DNA of 64,000 bases from a bacterium (lineage in GTDB: Bacteria > UBA10199 > JAIBAG01), in assembly GCA_019695305.1 (NCBI GenBank), contig JAIBAG010000001.1, positions 82,774 to 146,773 of the forward strand, read 5' to 3'. This document shows, one piece after another, positions 17,644 to 25,390 of the stretch; within the stretch, counting starts at the first letter, position 1, and every line of letters begins with the position of its first letter. The translations under genes and the position numbers were made by a program. The notes below the pieces were generated by a model. That model made no database searches, was not told the DNA's origin, and worked only from the letters and a program-made list of their open reading frames with translations.

Positions 17644-19091
17644 TTATACTTTTGCTCCTCACGAGGTACCCAAATTTTTTGAATTTCATAAAAGAATTCA
17701 TCAAAATTGGGGTCATACCCCCTAAACCGTTTATGGATAATCATGGGAATATGCCGTTCCAACAAACTAAAATAAGTGGGGGCCCGCTGCAGCAATTTTT
17801 GGGTTTCTAAAAAAGCTTCTTCGCGTTTTTGTGGTAAAAACTCATAACGAATATCATCCACAACCTGTTTTTTTTCTTCAACTGTTAAAAGTGTTTTTTG
17901 ATTTTCGTTTGCATACTCGTAAACATACAGGTCATCAAATAAAAAATCGGCAGGATAAAGGGCAAGGTCATATTTTTTTTCATGCACCGCTTTTACAAAA
18001 TCGTTAAAAACAAAAGGATGAATAGTAAGCTTAATACCTTGTGCATAAAAGGACTGAATAAGTTGGTATAAAATAAAATCACTAAATTCATGCTCTTTAA
18101 TAGTAATTACATTTAAGACAGAAGGAAGTGTAGAAACAGATATGTCATTATTAATAGTTACTTCTTGGGAAGCAGAAGTTTTTGTTTCACCTATTTGGTT
18201 AATAATTGAAGCTTCATGTAAAAGACGCGCCATACTCTGGCGACTCGCTTGAGAACTCAATTGTGGATTATCAACATTTAGGTCTATTACATAATGAAGG
18301 GGTTTCTTTTGAAAAAGAACACGATATGTATTGTTGTCTTGAAACAGTTTTTCGTAAGTGGGATCGGCCAAATACAAGAAATCGAGATCTTCACGAGTGA
18401 GCATGGCCAAACCTTCCATGTATGTAGGCAAAAAATAAATTAATACCTTATTTAAATAAGGTCCTTTTTTATAATAATGTTTATTAGGAACAAGTGTTAA
18501 AATACCTTGGTTTGCATTGTAATCTAATACACCAAAAGCCCCTGTTCCATTCATTGTAGGCTTCTCACCCTTATCCCATTGACCTTTTTTAGTAATTGGA
18601 ATCAATTCTAAAGCATAACTAAAAAAAGCATCATAGCGCTTAAAAGTAAATTCTACTTCGTTTTCTCCTACAACTTCTATTTTATCTAAATTTATAAGCA
18701 AATTGTGATATGAACTTTTTTCGTGATCTTTATTGTATTGAAAAGAATAACATACATCATCCGGCCTTAACCTGGTGCCATCCTGAAAAAAAGCATTTTC
18801 ACGCAAATGGATACGCCAAACGGTTTTATCAGCATTAGTGGTGTACGATAATGCCAAATCGGGAACAAGCATATTGCTGCCGGTCATTTCAAAAAGTGTA
18901 GAATATACCATGTCGCTAACCAAACCCTGCCCTCCAAGTGGATCAAGATAAATATTAGCTGCAGGATCAAATACGAGCATATCGATACCAATATGCAGTT
19001 CGTCTCCGTGCTGTGGATGTTTTGAATGGGTATTACATGCCGATGCAATAAGTAGACCAAGGATAAGAAAGTAAAATGTGGTTTTCGTCAT
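17640..19091 (-). CDS. Family-5 solute (peptide)-binding lipoprotein
   Basis: A 483-aa periplasmic binding protein of the SBP_bac_5 (OppA/DppA/NikA/MbnE) family. The signal MTKTTFYFLILGLLIASAC has a lipobox with Cys19. The fold is visible as 'YSTLFEMTGSNMLVPDLALSYTTNADKTVWRIHLR', then FQDGTRLRPDDVCYSF, the classic W-x-F/I-x-L-R, F-x-D-G-x-x-x-x-A/DDV pattern. Family ligands are peptides, nickel complexes or peptide metallophores. There is no cognate Dpp/Opp permease nearby; instead it is fused by ATGA overlaps to a sensor kinase and FetAB. Its ATG lies only 36 bases beyond the terminator of the maturase/peptide unit, with no clear own promoter and no strong ribosome site, so read-through from the peptide operon is possible. 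Confidence 0.9.
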   Translation of the reverse strand: MTKTTFYFLILGLLIASACNTHSKHPQHGDELHIGIDMLVFDPAANIYLDPLGGQGLVSDMVYSTLFEMTGSNMLVPDLALSYTTNADKTVWRIHLRENAFFQDGTRLRPDDVCYSFQYNKDHEKSSYHNLLINLDKIEVVGENEVEFTFKRYDAFFSYALELIPITKKGQWDKGEKPTMNGTGAFGVLDYNANQGILTLVPNKHYYKKGPYLNKVLIYFLPTYMEGLAMLTREDLDFLYLADPTYEKLFQDNNTYRVLFQKKPLHYVIDLNVDNPQLSSQASRQSMARLLHEASIINQIGETKTSASQEVTINNDISVSTLPSVLNVITIKEHEFSDFILYQLIQSFYAQGIKLTIHPFVFNDFVKAVHEKKYDLALYPADFLFDDLYVYEYANENQKTLLTVEEKKQVVDDIRYEFLPQKREEAFLETQKLLQRAPTYFSLLERHIPMIIHKRFRGYDPNFDEFFYEIQKIWVPREEQKYK

Positions 19092-19127
19092 GTATTGCTA
19101 ATGTGAATACCATAAAGCACCTTAAAC

Positions 19128-19154
19128 AAAAAGCCCCCATAAAGGGGGCTTTTT
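19128..19154 (-). terminator. Intrinsic terminator/attenuator after the peptide gene
   Basis: AAAAAGCCCCC-ATAAA-GGGGGCTTTTT, an 11-bp perfect stem with a 5-base loop. Read on the minus strand it is followed by T5-G-T3. It lies 21 bases after the stop of the 25-codon peptide gene and 36 bases before the binding-protein start. It would make the maturase/peptide transcript abundant while letting some polymerase continue into the binding protein, kinase and fetAB genes. Confidence 0.88.
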
Positions 19155-19175
19155 GCGATAATAAACAGGTCAATT

Positions 19176-19253
19176 TTAATATACTACAGGTTTGCAGCTC
19201 ATCATTTTGGGTTTATCTTTTTTAACACCTTTTTTAATTACGATAGTATTCAT
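19176..19253 (-). CDS. Small peptide (25 aa), candidate RiPP precursor for the adjacent radical SAM enzyme
   Basis: A 25-codon gene, too short for ordinary gene finders. It begins MNTIVIKK, has a lysine-rich middle (GVKKDKPK) and ends MMSCKPVVY followed by TAA. An excellent ribosome site (AAGGAG, 5 bases before the ATG) precedes it, it begins 29 bases after the maturase stop on the same strand, and a strong terminator follows 21 bases later: the normal setting of a precursor peptide beside a radical SAM/SPASM enzyme. The single Cys, Pro and the C-terminal Val-Val-Tyr are plausible modification sites; in mycofactocin biosynthesis a SPASM enzyme acts on a C-terminal Val-Tyr, but the other mycofactocin genes are absent here. 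The coding call rests on position and signals, since 25 codons carry little statistics. Confidence 0.72.
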   Translation of the reverse strand: MNTIVIKKGVKKDKPKMMSCKPVVY

Positions 19254-19282
19254 AACTGCTCCTTTTTAGTGGCGAGGTTTAG

Positions 19283-20719
19283 TTAAACTGAGAACATTCC
19301 GATGTCCCCGCTATAATCATCAGAAGTCTCTTGATTAAAAACAGTTTTAGTTTCAAGATTGGCGCGTGTTACATCCAGCCCATCTTCATAGCCAATGGTC
19401 TCATTTAAATTGCGTTCAAACATTTCCTGCACCATTTGCTTAAAATAAAGTTTGTCACACGAACCTATGCTAAAATCCTGGTAGCGCTCAAAACCCACAG
19501 CCTTGCAACCACCAGCACAAACAGGAATAAACGCGCAATCACCACAGTCTTTCCACGGCGTAATACCTGTACCCATGCGTTCATCCACCTTTTTAATATC
19601 AGCGCCCTGCCATATATCGCCCGAGGCAAATTGTTCTTTGCCCACCATGGCCGAGCATTTGTAAAGTTTCCCGGTCATATCCACTCCAAAAAAACTTTTA
19701 CGGTGCAGTTCGCACGGCCCAATACCAATTTGGTCGTTTGACGGTAAGTTTTTGGATTGAATATAATTGCGGGTACGCATCATCACCTCTACGTGATGAG
19801 CATCAAAAGCAGGTCCTGTAAAATCGGTACGCACAGGCGCTTCTGTTTTTTGTTCGTACGCCTGAATAGGCTTAAATTCGGCACTAAAAATATTATTTCT
19901 AAACGGAGAATCGTTTAAACGATCCACCAGCTGCTTTAAACTATTTTCGTTTTGTGAATTAAAATTGCCACCAATATAAAAGGGAATGATACCGGCCAGA
20001 TCCGATAAATTAGCCCAAATTTTATCAAAGGTTCCTTTACCACTTTGGGTTACACGCAATTTATCGTGGTCGTGCTTATCACCATCGAGTGTAATTTTAA
20101 TCCATTTAAGTCCTAGTTTAATCCATTCTTTCACTTTCTCCCGTTTTAGCATCACGCCATTGGTTACTATTCCAAATTCAAACTCCGTATTTTGTTTAAG
20201 ACAGAAACGCTGCGTTTCTGTAGCAATATATTCAAGAACAGGAACGTTCATTAAGGGTTCACCACCAAAAAAGGTAATGGCAACTTTTTTGGATTTATAT
20301 TTCAAAACTCTTTCATTATTGAATTCTACAAACTGGCGCGCCGTTTCCATGCTCATATTAAGCCCCTTGGCCAAAACATCTTTTTCAAAGCAGTAAGGAC
20401 AGCGCAAATTGCAGGTACGTGAGGTTAAAAGAAGGTAAGAAAGCTCTTCGTAATTGTTGCGTACTTTTTCATCAAACCAATTTAAAAAATCTTGTTTTTC
20501 ATTGGTATTGTCATCAACCAAAAAACCGCATTCAACAAACGTTTCGCATAGTTTTTCTTCGGCATCTGTTAGTGGAGTTTTATTTTTTATTTTATTTTTA
20601 AATGTGTGAAGAATATTTTTGTCGTCACATAATACTTGCGAATCGGAAAATGTATTATATACAAGACAACGTTTTTCATGAGCCTTCTCGGCAATAACAT
20701 TGAATTTCGACCACTGCAT
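19283..20719 (-). CDS. Radical SAM/SPASM peptide maturase
   Basis: A 478-aa radical SAM enzyme. Residues about 1-95 look like a peptide-recognition region before the barrel. The cluster motif is CNLRCPYC (Cys103, 107, 110), followed by the SAM-binding FFGGEPL. The C-terminal SPASM region has GPCELH, YKCSAMVG, the core CGDCAFIPVCAGGC and a last SCDKLYF Cys, enough ligands for two auxiliary clusters as in anSME-type and RiPP maturases. I chose ATG 20719 behind AAAGGGGGG rather than TTG 20740. A sigma-54 promoter lies 40-56 bases upstream of that ATG, and a 25-codon peptide gene follows in the same transcript, so it most likely modifies that peptide. An anaerobic sulfatase-activating role is unlikely, as no sulfatase is nearby. 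The exact chemistry cannot be read. Confidence 0.92.
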   Translation of the reverse strand: MQWSKFNVIAEKAHEKRCLVYNTFSDSQVLCDDKNILHTFKNKIKNKTPLTDAEEKLCETFVECGFLVDDNTNEKQDFLNWFDEKVRNNYEELSYLLLTSRTCNLRCPYCFEKDVLAKGLNMSMETARQFVEFNNERVLKYKSKKVAITFFGGEPLMNVPVLEYIATETQRFCLKQNTEFEFGIVTNGVMLKREKVKEWIKLGLKWIKITLDGDKHDHDKLRVTQSGKGTFDKIWANLSDLAGIIPFYIGGNFNSQNENSLKQLVDRLNDSPFRNNIFSAEFKPIQAYEQKTEAPVRTDFTGPAFDAHHVEVMMRTRNYIQSKNLPSNDQIGIGPCELHRKSFFGVDMTGKLYKCSAMVGKEQFASGDIWQGADIKKVDERMGTGITPWKDCGDCAFIPVCAGGCKAVGFERYQDFSIGSCDKLYFKQMVQEMFERNLNETIGYEDGLDVTRANLETKTVFNQETSDDYSGDIGMFSV

Positions 20720-20758
20720 GAAAGCCCCCCTTTTTTGCAATGTTGCTGCAGTGAGTTA

Positions 20759-20775
20759 AGCAAGGGCTGTACCAA
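20759..20775 (-). promoter_or_regulatory. Sigma-54 (-24/-12) promoter for the maturase/peptide operon
   Basis: On the minus strand the sequence is TTGGTACAGCCCTTGCT, matching the RpoN consensus YTGGCACG-N4-TTGCW with the required GG-N10-GC spacing. Transcription would start near 20748, about 30 bases before the maturase ATG. A sigma-54 activator gene lies next door (23278-24693), and palindromes in enhancer position lie 130-265 bases upstream. The rest of this 395-base gap is AT-rich and otherwise empty. Confidence 0.75.
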
Positions 20776-20906
20776 ACAAGGGGCTATAATATTTTAGGGT
20801 TGTAACTTATTTGAATTGCTCTGTTTTTTTTAAATATTTCTTAAATACGTGTTTTTTTATAGAGCACTTTCTTGGATAAATACATTTTCGAATGTTCATA
20901 AAATGA

Positions 20907-21013
20907 ATGGATAGAAAAATATCCATGCTGTTTATGCTATGATTTTTTAATGTCTTATCAAACTCTTATGTGAGGGATAAATTTTATCTAGGATTTGGAT
21001 AAATTCTTATCCA
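20907..21013. promoter_or_regulatory. Cluster of GGATAA/TTATCC palindromes between the divergent maturase and TonB-receptor genes
   Basis: Three inverted repeats of one type: ATGGATA-N6-TATCCAT (20907-20926), GGATAA-N3-TTATC (20975-20988) and TGGATAA-N4-TTATCCA (20996-21013); a half site GGATAA is at 20874-20879. They sit about 160-265 bases upstream of the sigma-54 start site, where NtrC-type activators bind, and 100-200 bases upstream of the TonB-receptor gene. The same motif recurs at 24713-24762. Binding by the neighbouring NtrC-like regulator is inferred. Confidence 0.6.
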
Positions 21014-21114
21014 TATATATTTCGTAGATTTTCATAAATTCAAAATTTATAGCCTTTTTTTATAGACACCGCCATCAATCGCCTCTAGATAAAGGAAATA
21101 TACTTTAATTTTTC

Positions 21115-23133
21115 ATGCATAGTAAATTATCTATTTTTATTTCTTTGTTTTTACTTTTGTCTTCTACCGCTTTTGCATCGCCTACTATCGAAATTTCGGT
21201 AATTGCCAACAAAACAGAGGAAAACAATTCAAAAATACCTCATACGGTAGATGTCATTTCTCATAAAAAATTGGCTCTGCAAAAGAATGCTACCATCAGC
21301 GATATGCTGCATCAAATTTCGGGTCTTTATGTGGCTGAAAAGGGTTTAAGCGGCGACGATTTAGATATCCGTATGCGTGGCTCCGATCGCGATGAAGTGT
21401 TGGTTCTTTTTGACGGCGTTCCAATTGAGGGCAATGGAGAAGCCAGATCGTTTTTTCTTAACATGATGCCCGTTGAATTTATTGACCGTGTAGAAATTAT
21501 TAAAGGCGCACAAAGTGTTTTATATGGCTCCAATGCTGTTGGTGGAATCATCAATATTATTAGCCGAAACGGCTCAAAGCAAGAACCCCATTATTTTGCC
21601 AATTTTGCTTACACTACTGATAATTCTTTTCGAGAGGCTTTGGGTACAAGCTTGGGCAATGAAAAAACAGCTTTTAACATGGGGGTTATGAGGGACGACT
21701 CTAAAATATTAAATCACTTTAACGATCAATCCGACACCACGGGGTTACACCTTAATCTCAATCATCAGGTTTCCCCCGGTTTTAAAGTAACATGGGGATT
21801 AGATACATTTTTTGGCCGACAAAATTTAGCCTACGATCAAATTAATGCGTTTGGAGCCACCGTTAATTCGTATGTAGTGCCTGATGACGATATTAAAAGA
21901 AAAATAGGCTGGTTTCAGTCTTACATCAAGCTAGAGGCACAAATTACCGAGCGTTTTAAATCGGCCCTTCAAATTGCCGGCAACTATTTAACCGAGACAC
22001 TGGCTAATACTAATGCGGGTGATAGCCCCGTGGATGAAAATGGTTTGCCACTGGATGCCAGCTCGCAATATTATTTGGGTCATTCTTACCGCATTTATAC
22101 CGATTTTTTAAATCAGTACCGTCTTTTTAAAAGCTCTAACATTAAAGATGATGTACAAGTAGGCATCAGTGTCATTCACGATCATTTAGATTTTATTAAT
22201 AATTCATATCCGGGAGACATAGGCGCTGGCCTCCCCTCTACCGATAGTTATCCCAGCCCTGGTGAAAAATCGGGACGAGAAAATTATTCGTTTTATTTTC
22301 AAAATCTTTTTTACTGGAATAATTTTACGCTTACTACAGGTGCCAGAATAGATCATAATACCACCTTTGGCAGCGAATGGTCTCCGCGTGTTGCGGCATC
22401 GTATGAGTTCAAAAAAACATCCACCACTATAAGAGCCAGTTACTCAGAAGGATTTCATGCTCCTACCATTGCCGAATTTTTTGATGCCACCATTGGTAGC
22501 ACAGTAACGGCATTGTCTTTAAAGCGCCATCAAGAAACCACACAAAGCTATGAGGCCGGTATTGAACAAAACTTGTTCGATAATAAATTAAAACTACGCG
22601 GCACTTATTTTTACATCAGCTACAACAAGCTGCTGGATATCTTAGAAGCGATCAATAGTGCTAACTCGTGGGGTATTGAAAATGATGTTTCTACATCGCT
22701 TGTTCCCAAAACCAAATTAGGAATCAACTACACATTTAACCATACCCATAATGACGATACGGGCAAAGAACTTACCATGCGCCCACATCATATGCTTAAT
22801 ACTTATGTGGAAATGGAGCCTATTGCCAATTTTACAATTAGGCCAGAACTTCAATATGTTTCTAGAAGAAAAAATCCTGAAACCATCAGCCTTACTATAG
22901 GAGATTTTCCAGTACAGTTTTTTAATTCAAAGGGTGAAACGAGTACCTATACCAGCAGTCATACCGCTCTCAATCTACTGCTCAATTATAAATGGATAAA
23001 TCCTACTAAAAATTTAAAGGCTGTTAATCTGTATGCAAAAGGAACTAACTTATTCAATAGTCGGTACGATAATAATTATGGTTATCCTGTAAACGGTTTT
23101 AGAGTTACTTTTGGTAGCAATTTTGAATTTTAA
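21115..23133 (+). CDS. TonB-dependent outer-membrane receptor
   Basis: A 672-aa receptor. Signal MHSKLSIFISLFLLLSSTAFA, then a plug domain (about 35-150) with DMLHQISGLYV, DIRMRGSDRDEVLVLFDGVPIEG, VEIIKGAQSVLYGSNAVGGIINII, all hallmark BtuB/CirA-type segments. The rest is a 22-strand barrel ending in the usual terminal Phe (GSNFEF). A ribosome site AAAGGA is about 20 bases before the ATG, longer than normal, so the exact start is slightly uncertain. It is divergent from the maturase/peptide operon and shares the palindrome-rich region with it. Family members import siderophores, cobalamin or metallophore peptides; uptake of the product of the neighbouring maturase is the attractive guess. tonB/exbBD are not in the window. 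Confidence 0.93.
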   Translation: MHSKLSIFISLFLLLSSTAFASPTIEISVIANKTEENNSKIPHTVDVISHKKLALQKNATISDMLHQISGLYVAEKGLSGDDLDIRMRGSDRDEVLVLFDGVPIEGNGEARSFFLNMMPVEFIDRVEIIKGAQSVLYGSNAVGGIINIISRNGSKQEPHYFANFAYTTDNSFREALGTSLGNEKTAFNMGVMRDDSKILNHFNDQSDTTGLHLNLNHQVSPGFKVTWGLDTFFGRQNLAYDQINAFGATVNSYVVPDDDIKRKIGWFQSYIKLEAQITERFKSALQIAGNYLTETLANTNAGDSPVDENGLPLDASSQYYLGHSYRIYTDFLNQYRLFKSSNIKDDVQVGISVIHDHLDFINNSYPGDIGAGLPSTDSYPSPGEKSGRENYSFYFQNLFYWNNFTLTTGARIDHNTTFGSEWSPRVAASYEFKKTSTTIRASYSEGFHAPTIAEFFDATIGSTVTALSLKRHQETTQSYEAGIEQNLFDNKLKLRGTYFYISYNKLLDILEAINSANSWGIENDVSTSLVPKTKLGINYTFNHTHNDDTGKELTMRPHHMLNTYVEMEPIANFTIRPELQYVSRRKNPETISLTIGDFPVQFFNSKGETSTYTSSHTALNLLLNYKWINPTKNLKAVNLYAKGTNLFNSRYDNNYGYPVNGFRVTFGSNFEF

Positions 23134-23277
23134 GTATGCCTAATGATGAGATATTTTTTAACCTTTATGAGGGGAAACATTATCTAAAAACTTATCCAAG
23201 AAGCTTATCTATTTTATTGAAAAATATAGATTTTTTCTTGCCTTCTCTCATAGCCCTATAGTATCTCTAACAAAAAC

Positions 23278-24693
23278 GTGGATGAACTTATAAAACAAAA
23301 TTTTCGAAAGTATAAAATTCTTGCTGTAGACGACGATCCTTCCATTTTGGATTTCATCGACACAATTTTAGGTGGCGATTATCAAATCTTAAAAGCCAGC
23401 TCGTGTGAAGAAGCAAAGCGTATCAGTTATCAGGAAGATTTTCAGCTAGTCTTGCTCGACTATTCTTTACCCGATGGCACGGGCGAAGAGCTTTTAAAAT
23501 ATTTTAAAGATATCAATGAAAACGTAGAAGTTATCATGGTGACCATGCACCAAGATATTAAAAAAGCTGTGGCCTGCACGCAGCTGGGCGCCTTTGATTA
23601 TATTGATAAAGATTTTGACCCTGATGATTTAAAAAATTTGGTTCATAATGCCATCACCAAATATTTACGGCAGCGTAAAATTATTTCTCTTGAGAGCGAA
23701 ATTGAAACTTTAGTGCAAGATCAATTCATTTTGGGCTCCAGCCCCAAAATGCATAAAATTAACGACATTATTGCCAAAGCCTCTCAAGTACCGGCTACAG
23801 TGCTTATTACCGGTGAATCGGGAACCGGAAAAGAAGTGATAGCCCGTCGCATTCACACCTTGTCCGATCGCAAATTCGGCCCTTTTATAGCGCTTAACGT
23901 GGCTTCTGTACCCCCTGATTTAATTGAATCTACTCTGTTTGGCCACGAGCGTGGTTCTTTTACCGGTGCCCATAAACTTCATTACGGAAAATTTGAGCTA
24001 GCCGATAATGGGACACTCTTTTTAGATGAAATTGGTGATTTGCGAATTGACTTACAAGCCAAGCTTTTGCGTGCTTTACAAGAAAATATTATTGAACGTG
24101 TTGGCGGCAACCGATCTATTCACACTAATGTTCGTATTATTGCCGCCACCAATGCTCATTTGGAACAAAAAATTTTAAAGGGTGAATTCAGAGACGATTT
24201 ATTTTATCGCCTTAATGTATTACGAGTGCATTTACCCCCGTTACGAGAACGATTGGAAGACATTCCCGATTTTGTGCGCTTTTTTATTAGAAAATATAAT
24301 AAAAAATTTAACCGTAATGTTGAAAATATCTCGGAACTGGTTTTGTCTATTTTGGCTCACTACACCTGGCCGGGCAATATCCGCGAACTTGAAAATTTAG
24401 TTGAGCGCCTCATTGTGTTATCAGAAAAACCCTATATTACCGAAGGTGATATTCCGGTAGAATACTTGGTAAGTGATTTTGAAACGCTTAAAAAGCGATC
24501 TCCTGATGGTGATATTTTGGTTCAAGCAACCGAAGCTTTTGAGCGTAGCTTCATTTTAAAAATTTTGGAAAAAGAAGAATGGAATCAGACTAAAACTTCC
24601 CAACGTCTTGGTATTCATCGCAAAACCCTTGAATATAAAATTAAAAAATACGATCTGGGCGCTATCATTGTTCAAAAAAGAGCTACAGCTTAA
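23278..24693 (+). CDS. NtrC-family sigma-54 response regulator
   Basis: A 471-aa regulator with three domains. The receiver (about 12-125) has VDDD, phospho-acceptor Asp61 in VLLDYSLPDG and the conserved Lys in YIDKD. The AAA+ domain has Walker A GESGTGKE, Walker B GTLFLDEIGD and the arginine-finger region FRDDLFYRLN. The sigma-54 contact loop reads GSFTGA rather than GAFTGA. The C-terminal Fis-type helix-turn-helix is TKTSQRLGIHRKTLEYKIKKY. The only in-frame start is GTG 23278; no Shine-Dalgarno precedes it, but TTGCCT-N15/16-TATAGT just upstream would place the transcript start within about 10 bases, so it may be leaderless. Direct TTATC[CT] half sites at 23180, 23192 and 23205 hint at autoregulation. 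Partner kinase: probably 15934-17643. Confidence 0.95.
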   Translation: MDELIKQNFRKYKILAVDDDPSILDFIDTILGGDYQILKASSCEEAKRISYQEDFQLVLLDYSLPDGTGEELLKYFKDINENVEVIMVTMHQDIKKAVACTQLGAFDYIDKDFDPDDLKNLVHNAITKYLRQRKIISLESEIETLVQDQFILGSSPKMHKINDIIAKASQVPATVLITGESGTGKEVIARRIHTLSDRKFGPFIALNVASVPPDLIESTLFGHERGSFTGAHKLHYGKFELADNGTLFLDEIGDLRIDLQAKLLRALQENIIERVGGNRSIHTNVRIIAATNAHLEQKILKGEFRDDLFYRLNVLRVHLPPLRERLEDIPDFVRFFIRKYNKKFNRNVENISELVLSILAHYTWPGNIRELENLVERLIVLSEKPYITEGDIPVEYLVSDFETLKKRSPDGDILVQATEAFERSFILKILEKEEWNQTKTSQRLGIHRKTLEYKIKKYDLGAIIVQKRATA

Positions 24694-24712
24694 TTGTTAA
24701 TTTTTTATTTTA

Positions 24713-24762
24713 GGATAAAAATATATCCATATATTATCAGTTTCTGGATAAAAAACTTATCA
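24713..24762. promoter_or_regulatory. Two GGATAA/TTATCC-type palindromes upstream of the receiver gene
   Basis: GGATA-N6-TATCC (24713-24728) and TGGATAA-N5-TTATCA (24745-24762) lie between the NtrC-like gene and the receiver-only gene, 75-125 bases before its ATG. They match the palindromes found between the maturase and TonB-receptor genes, suggesting one regulon. Confidence 0.5.
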
Positions 24763-24838
24763 AATTCAATGGTTTATCATTATTTTTTCCGTTAAAAATC
24801 TTCCGTGGGGTTTTCTTTTATGGCATTATAGAGGGAGT

Positions 24839-25288
24839 ATGAATTATTCAGTATCTTCTTTAAAAACGTTACTAATTGTAGATTCTCATCTTTTGGAAGT
24901 TCAGAGTTTGAACAATATTTTAGAAAAAAGTCATTATAAAGTTTTAGCCACGAGTGATGCCGCCACCTCGTGGAGAACCATTCAAAAAGATTCGCCCGAT
25001 ATTTGCTTAATTGTAATTTCAAGTCTTGAAAGCCTTAATTTAATTCTTAACATACGCAGGCATTATACTCCCGAACAATTGCCCATAATTGTTATTGGAA
25101 ACAAAAACGAGGAGGAATCTTTAATTGAAACTTTAGACCATGGGGCCAACGATTATATTGTAAAACCCTACAATAAAAAAAGTGTGCTCAAAAAAATCTA
25201 TAACTTAATTTGTATTAAAGAACTCACGGCCCAACATATTCAGCTTAAAAACAGGCTTGAAAACATTCTGGAAAATTCCCCTTCATAA
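24839..25288 (+). CDS. Receiver-only protein lacking the phospho-acceptor Asp
   Basis: A 149-aa protein with the fold of a response-regulator receiver and no output domain. The helix/strand order and the closing HGANDYIVKPYNKKS (conserved Lys-Pro) are clear, but the acidic pocket is VDSH instead of DD, and the position of the phospho-acceptor Asp (P-D-x-x-L-x-D in normal receivers) is SPDICLIVIS, with Val there. It therefore should not be phosphorylated normally and belongs to the atypical receivers. A short coiled coil (QHIQLKNRLENILEN) ends it. GAGGGAGT precedes the ATG. It follows the NtrC-like gene by 145 bases, with shared palindromes between, so it may modulate that regulator by protein contact. 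Confidence 0.78.
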   Translation: MNYSVSSLKTLLIVDSHLLEVQSLNNILEKSHYKVLATSDAATSWRTIQKDSPDICLIVISSLESLNLILNIRRHYTPEQLPIIVIGNKNEEESLIETLDHGANDYIVKPYNKKSVLKKIYNLICIKELTAQHIQLKNRLENILENSPS

Positions 25289-25390
25289 TCATTTTTAAAA
25301 AATTTTAGCCCCATCCCTTGACGTTTAATACAGGCCACTTATTTTACGTTAGTCTCCTGCAGGACATATAAAAATCAGGGCTTTCCCGCT

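Noticed and set aside
19096-19112. Second sigma-54-like promoter in front of the binding-protein gene
   Set aside because: TGGTATTCACATTAGCA has GG-N11-GC; sigma-54 needs N10, and the site would leave the start inside the coding region.
19283-20719. Anaerobic sulfatase-maturating enzyme
   Set aside because: The SPASM layout would fit, but no sulfatase gene is nearby, while a small peptide gene sits directly behind it with its own ribosome site and terminator.
19176-20719. A mycofactocin locus
   Set aside because: The peptide ends in Val-Tyr, but mftB, mftD, mftE and mftF counterparts are absent and the leader does not resemble MftA.
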